A DNA stretch of 64,000 bases. Origin: Marinomonas sp. CT5. Its GTDB lineage: Bacteria > Pseudomonadota > Gammaproteobacteria > Pseudomonadales > Marinomonadaceae. The stretch is taken from positions 1,388,560 through 1,452,559 of the forward strand of contig NZ_CP025572.1 of NCBI RefSeq assembly GCF_018336975.1. Direction: 5' to 3'. The notes beneath the pieces were generated by a model, which worked only from the letters and a program-made list of their open reading frames with translations, was not told the DNA's origin and did not search any database. How positions within the stretch are numbered: position 1 is the first letter of the stretch; each line of letters starts with the position of its first letter. A program made the position numbers and the translations under genes. Positions 56,751-64,000 of this stretch are shown piece by piece.

Positions 56751-57210
56751 GATATGGGGTTAGTGAGACGATTTTTATCGTAAGGTATATATTGTTTTTA
56801 ATGATGCTAGGAAGGGGATTTTTAACCGACTCAGAAATGCCAAAAAGTCGCGTAACTTCGTTGCATCGAAATGACTTCATTTTTGGATGAAAATTAAAAT
56901 GTAATTTATGGATGAATATACCGTTTATTTTTGAAATGAACGCATTTTTGCTCGTTTAGCCATTTTAAATAAACCTGTTGCGCACGTTTTGTGCTGGCAG
57001 GAAGCAAGGAAGTCTTTTAGTATCAATGAAGTAAGGAGTCATGGCAAAAGAATAACGCGCTGTGGATAATTGAAATAACAGGCATGCTCGTTTTTATAGT
57101 TTTGGAGATTGTTAATATTTATATTAATGGCTTTAGAGTCAGTAATTTATAGAGATATTAAGAAGGTTTTAAATATGTTCAAACGCGCATGCGCACTATT
57201 AAGCTGTTAG
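56751..57210 (+). repeat. Long diverged direct repeat, copy 2 (upstream of the HEPN cassette)
   Basis: The partner of 51831-52290 and of the same length. It also carries TGTGGATAA (57061-57069) inside the common TAACGCGCTGTGGATAA block and ends with GCATGCGCACTATTAAG. It stops 24 bp before the GTG start of the HEPN gene. The bases before copy 2 (56582-56750) are the promoter side of the monooxygenase gene and show no other feature. Confidence 0.85.
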
Positions 57211-57234
57211 CTGTTTATCATAGGAGGGAGCTCT

Positions 57235-58110
57235 GTGGAAATTAAAAAGCTGTTCTTTGGCCTTCATGGTCTCCAGTTACCAGAAACAGATTTTGATCTG
57301 GGCAATGGGGTTGTGATTCGAGAAACGTATGCGCACATCTTAGCCCCATTCATGGTTGCTTTTGCTCCACCCGAAGAGCCAACTAAGCACCATCCAGGTC
57401 CGTGGTCTTCTGCATCAGGTGGTATATCCTATGATATTTCAGCAGAGCTAGTTGTCCCAATTGAAAACAAGGGTGAAACGGATGAGGCCATTCAGACTGC
57501 ACGTGTTATATTGTTTTTACTTCGGCTTGGGGTTAACCCAGCGATTACACTTCCAGTTTTCTCGAATCTAGCTTTTGATCGCGAAAATGCCAATGAAAAA
57601 CATCAGGCTCTCTATGCATTTGAGGTTCAAAACCGCTCCTTTGCCCTATCAGTAGAACAAGAGGCCGCAAGTTTTGGATCTCTTAAGTGGGTTCAAGAGC
57701 ATTGGCAGGTAACACAGGAACTATTGAAGAAAAGTCCTGAGTTCGCTCTCGCAAAAGAAGCAATTGATCAGGGGCAATTCATCCAAAATACGGCGTTAAC
57801 ACTCGTGTCATTATGGGGAGCGCTTGAAGCGTTATTTTCACCGAGCACATCAGAATTGAGGTTTAGGGTTTCGGCTTTAATTGCATCTTTTTTAGAAAAA
57901 CCGGGGGCAAGCAGAAGAGAACTTCAAAAGAAAGTAGCAAAACTATATGACAAGCGTTCTGCTGCTGCTCATGGTCGGCCTAAACATGATGAACAGCACT
58001 TGCTGGAAACATTCAATCTACTAAGAAATGTGCTTTTTAAAATTATTGAGAGCGGTTATGTTCCAAATAATGAACAGTTAGATATCATGTTGTTTGGTTC
58101 GGAATCGTAA
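57235..58110 (+). CDS. HEPN/Apea-like protein in a gene cassette
   Basis: A 291-residue protein with a GTG start at 57235 and AGGAGGGAG before it. The C-terminal part (about 185-275) reads like a HEPN domain: ALEALFSPSTSELRFRVSAL, and LYDKRSAAAHGRPKHDE where the RSAAAH stretch is the Rx4-6H motif. The N-terminal part is alpha/beta and unassigned. It may be a toxin-like or defensive ribonuclease; no antitoxin gene is visible beside it. Confidence 0.62.
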   Translation: MEIKKLFFGLHGLQLPETDFDLGNGVVIRETYAHILAPFMVAFAPPEEPTKHHPGPWSSASGGISYDISAELVVPIENKGETDEAIQTARVILFLLRLGVNPAITLPVFSNLAFDRENANEKHQALYAFEVQNRSFALSVEQEAASFGSLKWVQEHWQVTQELLKKSPEFALAKEAIDQGQFIQNTALTLVSLWGALEALFSPSTSELRFRVSALIASFLEKPGASRRELQKKVAKLYDKRSAAAHGRPKHDEQHLLETFNLLRNVLFKIIESGYVPNNEQLDIMLFGSES

Positions 58111-58115
58111 CTATC

Positions 58116-58215
58116 AGCTAACAAACGCATCAAAAAAGACGTCTAAAGCTTGGCTGGCGCTCATTCTTCGCTAATTTTAGCCAAGCATTATTCGCATTTT
58201 ATGCGGGCGTTACGA
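58116..58215 (+). other. attC-like recombination site D
   Basis: R''-like AGCTAAC (58116-58122) and R'-like GTTACGA (58209-58215), with arms AACAAACGCATCAAAA and TTTTATGCGGGCGTT pairing, and an inner stem GCTTGGCT/AGCCAAGC. Length is 100 bp. This is a typical long attC. Confidence 0.85.
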
Positions 58216-58230
58216 CTTATAGGAGACTTT

Positions 58231-58545
58231 ATGGCACTTCAAGATCAACCCGCTTACATTATCAAAATGCGCGCCAAACCGGGCCTAGGCGACAAGCTTT
58301 TCGAGTTGGCGAGCACTGGAATGACGAAATCAGGGGCTTCCGATCGATTCATCATTGCTCGTGAGGACGGAGACCCAGACATCCTTTGGAACGTTGAGGT
58401 TTTTATATCCGAGGAAGCGAAAGCCAACTATGAAAATAGCCCGCTCGCTGACGAACTTCGCGACGAGATAATTAGCCTTTTGGCTGAGCCGCCCATGCGC
58501 ATTCCAGTTCATCCATATGCCGCTCTTCCAATCGATGAGTCCTAA
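58231..58545 (+). CDS. Antibiotic biosynthesis monooxygenase-like small protein
   Basis: A 104-residue ABM-fold protein from the ATG at 58231 (AGGAGA 4-9 nt upstream); earlier starts run back into the attC site. It reads YIIKMRAKPGLGDKLFELAS and DGDPDILWNVEVFISEEAKANYENSP, as in small putative quinol monooxygenases. It is a single-gene cassette whose stop lies in the next attC. Confidence 0.8.
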   Translation: MALQDQPAYIIKMRAKPGLGDKLFELASTGMTKSGASDRFIIAREDGDPDILWNVEVFISEEAKANYENSPLADELRDEIISLLAEPPMRIPVHPYAALPIDES

Positions 58546-58599
58546 CCATTCATTTAAGCCGACGCCGTTCTGCAGCGCGGCTTAATTCATGCGTCATAC
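58540..58599 (+). other. attC site E, 60-bp aadA-type, with altered crossover box
   Basis: TCCTAAC (58540) then CATTCATTTAAGCCGACGCCG, and CGCGGCTTAATTCATGC before GTCATAC (58593-58599). This is nearly the attC of aadA cassettes, 60 bp long. The R' box has GTC in place of the conserved GTT, so recombination there should be weaker. Confidence 0.87.
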
Positions 58600-58604
58600 A
58601 AATC

Positions 58605-59021
58605 ATGAAAACTGAAGATCAATTCAAAGATTGCGAAAGACTAGAACGCTATATCGTTCGTAATTCTCTTATAAGTGTTATGAACAACACTAAATGGGAA
58701 AAGCTTCGAACCTTGATGCTTGAAGAAACTGAGCGTCAACCCGTTTGGCGTGTACGCTGCCTAAGGGATAAACAAGAAACTGAACCGCAATGGGACGGAG
58801 ACTGGTACTACCACCTGCCAGAATACAAATATATTGAGTGGCTCGAAATATATCCAATTAACAAAGAGCGTCGAGGGCATGTACTTCCTGATAGAGTCAC
58901 AGACAATACCGAGTACTTTACCAGCCTACTCAAGTGTCATAGCATTCCCTTTAGTATTGAGGGTGAGTCAATAAGAATTTGGGGCTACCAATGGCCAGGT
59001 CAAACGGTAGAGTTCGTATAA
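58605..59021 (+). CDS. DUF6678-like hypothetical protein, last cassette gene
   Basis: A 138-residue soluble protein with VMNNTKWEKLRTLMLE, then PQWDGDWYYHLPEYKYIEWLEI and a late IRIWGY. I believe this is the DUF6678 family, which is frequent in cassettes and toxin or immunity contexts, but I am not certain. The true start could be the internal ATG in VMNNTKW. The following 137 bp may hold a decayed attC. Confidence 0.6.
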   Translation: MKTEDQFKDCERLERYIVRNSLISVMNNTKWEKLRTLMLEETERQPVWRVRCLRDKQETEPQWDGDWYYHLPEYKYIEWLEIYPINKERRGHVLPDRVTDNTEYFTSLLKCHSIPFSIEGESIRIWGYQWPGQTVEFV

Positions 59022-59157
59022 GAAGGCTAAGCACAATCGTTCAATGCAAAACGCATTTCACTGTATCTCGCTACGCTCGGCATGTGTTGGCGGCGTCAAT
59101 CCCCCCTTAGACGCAATCCCGATTATGAGATTTTATCAAAAAGGGGAATTGACCAAA

Positions 59158-60504
59158 TTACATTGGTTCAAATACCGAGCCTAGGCTTGGCACGAACAAT
59201 TTATTGTACATACGGCTGGCGTAGTCGTCGGTCATGGAAGCCATGTAGTCACAGATGATGCGCAGTCCATTTTCTCCTCGTTCTTGGCTTTTCTGCCATT
59301 CGTTGGCGATCTCTCTTGGAAGTAATCGACTCGGATCGGCGGAGTAGGCTTCGAACATTTCCAATAACATTTGCTGTCCTTTGTAGACGAGCATTTGTAC
59401 TTCTGGACGTTGGATGATGTGTTGCATTTCAAATTGCTTTAACAAGTTTAGTGCTTGGCGTTGGCCTTCGGGCAAGCCCACTTGAAAGCGCAGTAACGGG
59501 TGCTCAAATTGTGTTTTTTCGATGACTCGACATGAGGTGATGAACCAGCTAACTAAGCTGCCAATGGCTTCTTTACGAAGGTGGCTTTGGCGGCTGAATA
59601 ATTGGGTGCGGATGTCGTTTAAGTGTTCGATTAAAAAGGGTGAAGCCAGCGCGGCTAATTTGGGTTCTAGGTGCTCTAGCCACATGTCTTTGGTGACCAT
59701 GCCAAGGACGATGGCATCTTCAAGGTCATGGACGCCGTAGGCGATGTCATCAGCCAGATCCATGATGCTGGTATCGAAGCTGGCGTGCTTGGCTTTGGCG
59801 TGGCCATCAGGGTTCGTTTTTTGGACTTCTTGTAACAGTACTTTGTCAGATTGGCTAAAGGGTTCGATGATCCAGTTAAGTAGGTCTTGTTCTTCTTGAT
59901 AGACACACTTTGGTGGCGCCCAGTGAGATGCTTTGAACTGGCGAAAATTATTTGGTTTTTCAGGGTATTTGCCAACCACGCTGGCATGTAAGACGGGGTA
60001 TTTTAAAACACCGAGTAAGGTGCGGCGTGTGACATCCATACCAAAAATGGGAGAGTAAGATCCGCGTTTACCTAAAATTCTTAGGGACTGTGCGTTGCCT
60101 TCAAAGCCTCCATAATTTTGCATCATGTAGTTGAGGGCGACTTCACCACCATGGCCAAAAGGTGGGTGGCCTATATCGTGACTTAAGCAAACGGTTTCAA
60201 TTAACGAGTCGTCCGCAAGCCAAGGTTGAAAATCCGCATCTTCTGGTGAGCTAAATTTTAGTTGATGGACTATGCCGTTGCCAATTTGGGCTACTTCTAG
60301 AGAGTGTGTTAATCGAGTGCGGCTGTAGTCATTTTGTCTGATGGCGAGGATTTGAGTTTTGGATTGCAGACGTCGAAAAGCCGCACTATGAATGATTCTG
60401 GCTCTGTCACGTTGATAAGGTGTTCGGTAGTCGTTGTCACGGGATTCTTGATGGCCGGATTGTCTTTCGTGCCAAGGTCTCATTATGTCTTGCGTGGTTG
60501 TCAT
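59158..60504 (-). CDS. dgt: dGTPase-like HD-domain triphosphohydrolase
   Basis: A 448-residue HD-superfamily enzyme with SRTRLTHSLEVAQIGNGI, CLSHDIGHPPFGHGGE (HD pair) and IMDLADDIAYGVHDLEDAI. It hydrolyses dNTPs to nucleosides and triphosphate, controlling nucleotide pools; Dgt homologues can also limit phages. It marks the start of core sequence right of the cassettes and is divergent from the LysR-like HTH gene. Confidence 0.93.
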   Translation of the reverse strand: MTTTQDIMRPWHERQSGHQESRDNDYRTPYQRDRARIIHSAAFRRLQSKTQILAIRQNDYSRTRLTHSLEVAQIGNGIVHQLKFSSPEDADFQPWLADDSLIETVCLSHDIGHPPFGHGGEVALNYMMQNYGGFEGNAQSLRILGKRGSYSPIFGMDVTRRTLLGVLKYPVLHASVVGKYPEKPNNFRQFKASHWAPPKCVYQEEQDLLNWIIEPFSQSDKVLLQEVQKTNPDGHAKAKHASFDTSIMDLADDIAYGVHDLEDAIVLGMVTKDMWLEHLEPKLAALASPFLIEHLNDIRTQLFSRQSHLRKEAIGSLVSWFITSCRVIEKTQFEHPLLRFQVGLPEGQRQALNLLKQFEMQHIIQRPEVQMLVYKGQQMLLEMFEAYSADPSRLLPREIANEWQKSQERGENGLRIICDYMASMTDDYASRMYNKLFVPSLGSVFEPM

Positions 60505-60615
60505 GCTCTTAATCCACTTAGTTTAATAACTTTCAATCTTTCATTAAAACACGATATAGGTCAATGTTCGTAAAAATGGGATTGGGCATAATGTAACCAA
60601 CTATAAGGAATCTTT

Positions 60616-60921
60616 ATGCTTAATACACAACATCTTATTACTTTTAAAGCCTTGGTTGAAACGGGAAGTTTTACAAAAACAGCGAAGCTGTTGGGTTTAA
60701 CTCAACCTGCGGTCAGCCAACATATTCAAAAATTAGAGCGTGATTTAGGTGAGCCGCTGTTGATTCGGCATGGTCGAATAACCGATATGACGCCAGCGGG
60801 TGAAGTTTTACTGCAACATATAAAAGAGCTTGAAGCTTGTTATGATGGTTTTATCTTATCTTGGCAAAACTATTTGACTAGCAAATCAACTGATGTATTC
60901 CAAGCAAGTAAAAGTGCCTGA
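60616..60921 (+). CDS. LysR-type HTH-only protein
   Basis: A 101-residue protein that holds just the LysR winged helix: MLNTQHLITFKALVETGSFT, LLGLTQPAVSQHIQKLERDLGEPLL and the linker helix. The usual 200-residue substrate-binding domain is missing and the gene ends cleanly at a strong terminator, so this is not a frameshift in view. It may be a degraded regulator or a real short DNA-binding protein. AAGGAA lies 6 nt before the ATG. Confidence 0.8.
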   Translation: MLNTQHLITFKALVETGSFTKTAKLLGLTQPAVSQHIQKLERDLGEPLLIRHGRITDMTPAGEVLLQHIKELEACYDGFILSWQNYLTSKSTDVFQASKSA

Positions 60922-60945
60922 TTGTATGAATCAGGCACTTTTTGC
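60912..60945 (+). terminator. Rho-independent terminator of the LysR-type HTH gene
   Basis: A 12-bp perfect stem (AAGTGCCTGATT with AATCAGGCACTT), loop of 5 nt, then a T-run. It overlaps the 3' end of the gene. Confidence 0.92.
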
Positions 60946-60964
60946 TTTTTTAGAAAAAGTTGGT

Positions 60965-61699
60965 TTATTGCTGAGTGCTGGGTATGAGATTACCGATATG
61001 CAGGCCGCATTCTTTGTGTTCTGATTCTTCCCACCACCAGCGACCTTCACGTTCGTGCTGGTTTGGTAAGATAGGTCGAGTACAAGGCTCGCAACCGATA
61101 CTGGTAAAGCCTTTCAAATGCAATTCATTATATGGAACGTCAAACATTTTGATGTAGTTCCAAACGTCTCCCGATGACCAGTTAGCCAACGGGTTGAATT
61201 TAAATAGATCTTTTTCATTTGTGCTAAAAGCACTGTCTTTTTCAGCAAAGGCTAGAACGTTACGTGTGCCTGGGCTTTGGTCTTTACGCTGTCCTGTGAT
61301 CCATGCGTCTAGCGTGGCTAATTTGCGTTTAAGCGGTTTTACTTTACGAATACCACAGCACTCTTTATGACCATCTTCAAAAAAGCTAAACAAACCTTTT
61401 TCACGGGTGAATTGTTCCAGTTCTTCTCGATCGGGAGACAGTATGTCTATATTGATTTTGTAGTGTTTACGGACCTGCTCGATAAAGCGATAGGTTTCAG
61501 GATGTAGGCGACCTGTATCAAGAGAAAATACGTGAATGTCTTTTTTAGCTTTGACGGCCATGTCAATGAGAATAACATCTTCTGCGCCACTAAAAGAAAT
61601 GGCAATGTTGTCGAATTCCTTCATCGCGTTATGGATGATTTTTTGAGCTTCGTCTTCTTTGTTGTTGGCAATAAAAGACGTTAAATCAAATGCAGGCAT
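60965..61699 (-). CDS. cysH: Adenylyl-sulfate (APS-type) reductase CysH
   Basis: A 244-residue reductase of assimilatory sulfate metabolism with the P-loop-like [14 protein letters not shown] and the C-terminal ECGLHIG active-site cysteine. It has the four-cysteine set CC ([10 protein letters not shown]) and CxxC (GCEPCTRPI), which in this family binds a 4Fe-4S cluster and marks APS, rather than PAPS, specificity. E. coli-type PAPS reductase lacks the CC and CxxC pairs. Confidence 0.9.
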   Translation of the reverse strand: MPAFDLTSFIANNKEDEAQKIIHNAMKEFDNIAISFSGAEDVILIDMAVKAKKDIHVFSLDTGRLHPETYRFIEQVRKHYKINIDILSPDREELEQFTREKGLFSFFEDGHKECCGIRKVKPLKRKLATLDAWITGQRKDQSPGTRNVLAFAEKDSAFSTNEKDLFKFNPLANWSSGDVWNYIKMFDVPYNELHLKGFTSIGCEPCTRPILPNQHEREGRWWWEESEHKECGLHIGNLIPSTQQ

Positions 61700-61805
61700 A
61701 GTAAATTTTACCGTGTTCTAAGTTACGTTGGCTGTACCTTATCAATTTGTGTCGACGAAATAAAAGACGAAAGAACACTATCCTTATAATACTAAATGAA
61801 CTGGT

Positions 61806-62456
61806 TCAGCGTTGGTGCCTTGCGAGGGTTTGATAAAGCCCATATAAAATGCCGGCGGTCACACCCCAAATACGAATTTCTTCATAATTTATTTCGAAGT
61901 AACCACGGGAAATTTTATCGAGCTTTTTCTTTCTGAAACGATAGTTTTGAGGCGTTAGTAAGTAGCGTAAAGGCACCCAGTGAACGGATTTTACTTCGTC
62001 TTCACACAGGCTTAGTTCGCTTTTTCGGGTCATTTCAGCCACGATGGGTTTAATGCAATATCCAGAGATGGTGCAGTATTCACCTAACTCTCCTAATAGA
62101 TCGAAGCAATCGGGTGATAAACCGACTTCTTCCAGTGTTTCTCGTAAAGCCGTGTATTGGATGCTGGCGTCATCGGGATCATGTTTGCCACCGGGGAAGG
62201 CAATTTGTCCTGGATGGTTGCGCATGTGCAATGCGCGTTGTGTTAAAAGTACATACAGCTCACCATCTTCTGGTTCTCGCCAAATAGGTATGAGCACCGC
62301 AGCAGATCGGTAAGTTAAATCATAACCATTCGGAAACATTTCTTCGTCTGGGTTATGAATCTGTTGCGCATAAGGTGCTCTGTCTAATGCTGCGCGAATA
62401 TCGTCCAAGCTAAAATCGATGGGAGGAGCATTCAAAAACTGCTCTATGTCAGACAT
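61806..62456 (-). CDS. Nudix hydrolase, CoA pyrophosphatase type
   Basis: A 216-residue protein from the ATG at 62456 (MSDIEQFLNAPP); a longer frame upstream would overlap pabB by 115 bp. The Nudix box is GGKHDPDDASIQYTALRETLEEVGL, preceded by a long N-terminal helix region and LTQRALHMRNHPGQIAFPGG, a CoA-specific Nudix trait (UPF0035). It cleaves CoA to ADP and phosphopantetheine. It sits 9 bp after pabB. Confidence 0.88.
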   Translation of the reverse strand: MSDIEQFLNAPPIDFSLDDIRAALDRAPYAQQIHNPDEEMFPNGYDLTYRSAAVLIPIWREPEDGELYVLLTQRALHMRNHPGQIAFPGGKHDPDDASIQYTALRETLEEVGLSPDCFDLLGELGEYCTISGYCIKPIVAEMTRKSELSLCEDEVKSVHWVPLRYLLTPQNYRFRKKKLDKISRGYFEINYEEIRIWGVTAGILYGLYQTLARHQR

Positions 62457-62464
62457 GATACGGC

Positions 62465-63889
62465 CTATTTCAAAAAGTCTTGTTCTAGAGTATGGGTTAA
62501 CTTGCCTACTTTGGTAAAGGTTTCTTGGTATTCTTCTTGGCATTTTGAATCTGCAACCAATCCACCGCCAGCCCAGCAATGCAAATTGCCATGATCTGCC
62601 ACCAAGGTTCGAATAGTAATGCTAGAGTCCATTTGGCCGTTGGCACTAAAGTAAGCAATAGAACCACAGTAGGCTGAACGCTCATGGGGTTCTAATTCAT
62701 CAATAATTTCCATCGAGCGAATTTTAGGTGCGCCCGTAATGGAGCCACCAGGGAAACTTTGATGGAATACTTTAATGGCTTGGGCGGCCTGATCAATTCG
62801 GCCTTCCACTGTAGATACCAAATGATGCACGTTGGCATAACTCTCCAAAGCGAAAAGTGTTGGAACCTTAATGCTACCTGTTAAGCAAGTGCGACCTAAA
62901 TCATTACGCAGTAAATCCACAATCATCAGGTTTTCAGCGCGATCTTTTTCAGATGCTAATAACCAGTTAGCATTTTTCAGATCTTCTTCTGGTGTTTTGC
63001 CACGAGCAACGGTGCCTTTGATAGGCTTGGACTCAACCCGACCTTGGTCACACAAAAGGAAGCGCTCCGGCGAATGACTCAATATACTTTGCTCTGGTGA
63101 AAGCTCCATGTAAGCCGAGAAGGGCGTTGGGCAAGCTTCTCTCAATGTGTGATAGGCCGTAAATGTATCGCCTTGAAAATGAGTGGAAAAGCGTTGCGCC
63201 AAATTCACCTGATAGCAATCTCCAGACTGAATATAGTCTTGTACTGCGGAAAATTTTTGCGCGTATTCGGACTCGGTCATATTGGAAGCAAAAGGTGCCG
63301 CTAGACGAAACGGGCGAGCTTCATTTAGGTCATGTTTTACCAAGACATCATCACAAGCACTGGTAAAGCGGTTGATAAGATCGGCAACGTCTTCGGAATG
63401 ACACCAAGGGGAAGTAATGAGTTGGGTGGTTTTTGTTTTATGACAGGTGATGACCGCCCAACCATAAAGACCAATGCTTAGGGTTTCCAGTTGAATATCG
63501 TGTTTTACTGTATCAGGTAATTGCTCGACAAAGTGACCACTTTCATATCCATAGTAGCCCAATAATCCACCAATAAACGGCAAGTCCTTCGGCGCTGTTT
63601 TGGCCCATGATTCTTGGCAAATGAGCGCCATTAATTCATCCAATAGTGTCATTGGGTTATCTGTGTTGCTTAACTCATAAAACGGTGTTGTGTACCAAGT
63701 GATAGGTTGGCTATTGTTCGATGGATGAACTCGAGCAAGCGGATTGGCCACTAAAATATCATAATGTGTATCAGGGAAATGTTCATGATTACTGTCGAGT
63801 AGGGCAGGGTAAGGTAAGTCTCGTACAGCAGAAAAGAAAGACAATAACGACGCCTGATAAGGGAGATTTACGTGTTTGATTTCTGACAT
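62465..63889 (-). CDS. pabB: Aminodeoxychorismate synthase component I
   Basis: A 474-residue chorismate-utilising enzyme making 4-amino-4-deoxychorismate for folate. It carries GDCYQVNLAQRF, LSHSPERFLL, VESKPIKGTVARG (PIKGT lysine typical of PabB, against PIAGT in TrpE), ENLMIVDLLRNDLGR, and SFPGGSITGAPKIRSMEII with GSIAYFS. It needs PabA (glutaminase) elsewhere. The next 111 bp to the window end hold only its upstream region. Confidence 0.93.
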   Translation of the reverse strand: MSEIKHVNLPYQASLLSFFSAVRDLPYPALLDSNHEHFPDTHYDILVANPLARVHPSNNSQPITWYTTPFYELSNTDNPMTLLDELMALICQESWAKTAPKDLPFIGGLLGYYGYESGHFVEQLPDTVKHDIQLETLSIGLYGWAVITCHKTKTTQLITSPWCHSEDVADLINRFTSACDDVLVKHDLNEARPFRLAAPFASNMTESEYAQKFSAVQDYIQSGDCYQVNLAQRFSTHFQGDTFTAYHTLREACPTPFSAYMELSPEQSILSHSPERFLLCDQGRVESKPIKGTVARGKTPEEDLKNANWLLASEKDRAENLMIVDLLRNDLGRTCLTGSIKVPTLFALESYANVHHLVSTVEGRIDQAAQAIKVFHQSFPGGSITGAPKIRSMEIIDELEPHERSAYCGSIAYFSANGQMDSSITIRTLVADHGNLHCWAGGGLVADSKCQEEYQETFTKVGKLTHTLEQDFLK

Positions 63890-64000
63890 TTATTTTAATA
63901 CCTAGTAATATTGAATCCGTGCTTAGCAATACTTTGTTAAAAAGGCGCGTTTCGATTTTTTATGTGTTTTGCAACTAGCAAGCATTGTATTCTTTTAATA

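Noticed and set aside
59022..59110. A further attC after the DUF6678-like gene
   Set aside because: GGCTAAG and GTCAATC only weakly resemble the core boxes and the arms pair poorly; it may be a decayed site but I cannot support it.

Overview
The window looks like chromosome from a marine gammaproteobacterium, most likely Oceanospirillales and Marinomonas-like. This rests on the rsxABCDGE-nth operon, a MotY-type flagellar protein, an APS-type CysH and moderate to low GC; the genus is an inference from gene content, not a database match. There is no rRNA, tRNA or CRISPR array that I can see.

Layout. 1-12 kb is ordinary core: a partial AsmA-like protein, ybaN, rnt, motY, argG, a ribokinase/nucleoside hydrolase pair, a lipoprotein amidohydrolase, an RRM protein and a class III aminotransferase. 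12.6-16.3 kb is an alpha-hydroxyketone quorum-sensing locus: a CqsA/LqsA synthase convergent with a six-TM histidine kinase (LqsS/CqsS-like) and a response regulator resembling LqsR.

16.65-40.1 kb is a genomic island between the quorum-sensing kinase gene and nth. Its nth-proximal end carries a translationally coupled operon of three tyrosine-recombinase-like proteins plus a small helical protein, resembling Tn554 / gamma-mobile-trio (VPA1267-VPA1270-like) elements. Next to it are a serine resolvase, a VPA1267-like protein and a RecD-like helicase in one overlapping operon, plus a frameshifted remnant of a second VPA1267-like gene. The cargo looks like anti-phage defence: an ABC three-component (ABC-3C) system, an XRE repressor with twin operators controlling a wHTH protein and an SF2 helicase (broken by an IS3-family element with an adjacent deletion), a DUF4365 protein, an Apea-like HEPN protein, a GIY-YIG protein and a second large ApeA-like HEPN protein.

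40.2-51.6 kb returns to core: nth, rsxEGDCBA (an electron-transport complex), metG, mrp and dcd. 51.8-59.1 kb is a cluster of integron-like gene cassettes (attC-type sites, mostly plus-strand genes, no integrase in the window). It carries ParA plus a partner, a protein phosphatase, GNAT, VOC, a HEPN protein, a small monooxygenase and a DUF6678-like protein, and is interrupted by a minus-strand FAD monooxygenase. Two diverged 460-bp direct repeats, each with a perfect DnaA-box sequence, sit 4.92 kb apart and precede the ParA and HEPN cassettes. 59.2-64 kb is core again: dgt, a LysR HTH-only protein, cysH, a Nudix CoA pyrophosphatase and pabB.

The most interesting parts are the defence island with its unusual recombinase operon, the integrase-less cassette cluster with its long repeats, and the Lqs-type signalling locus directly beside the island.
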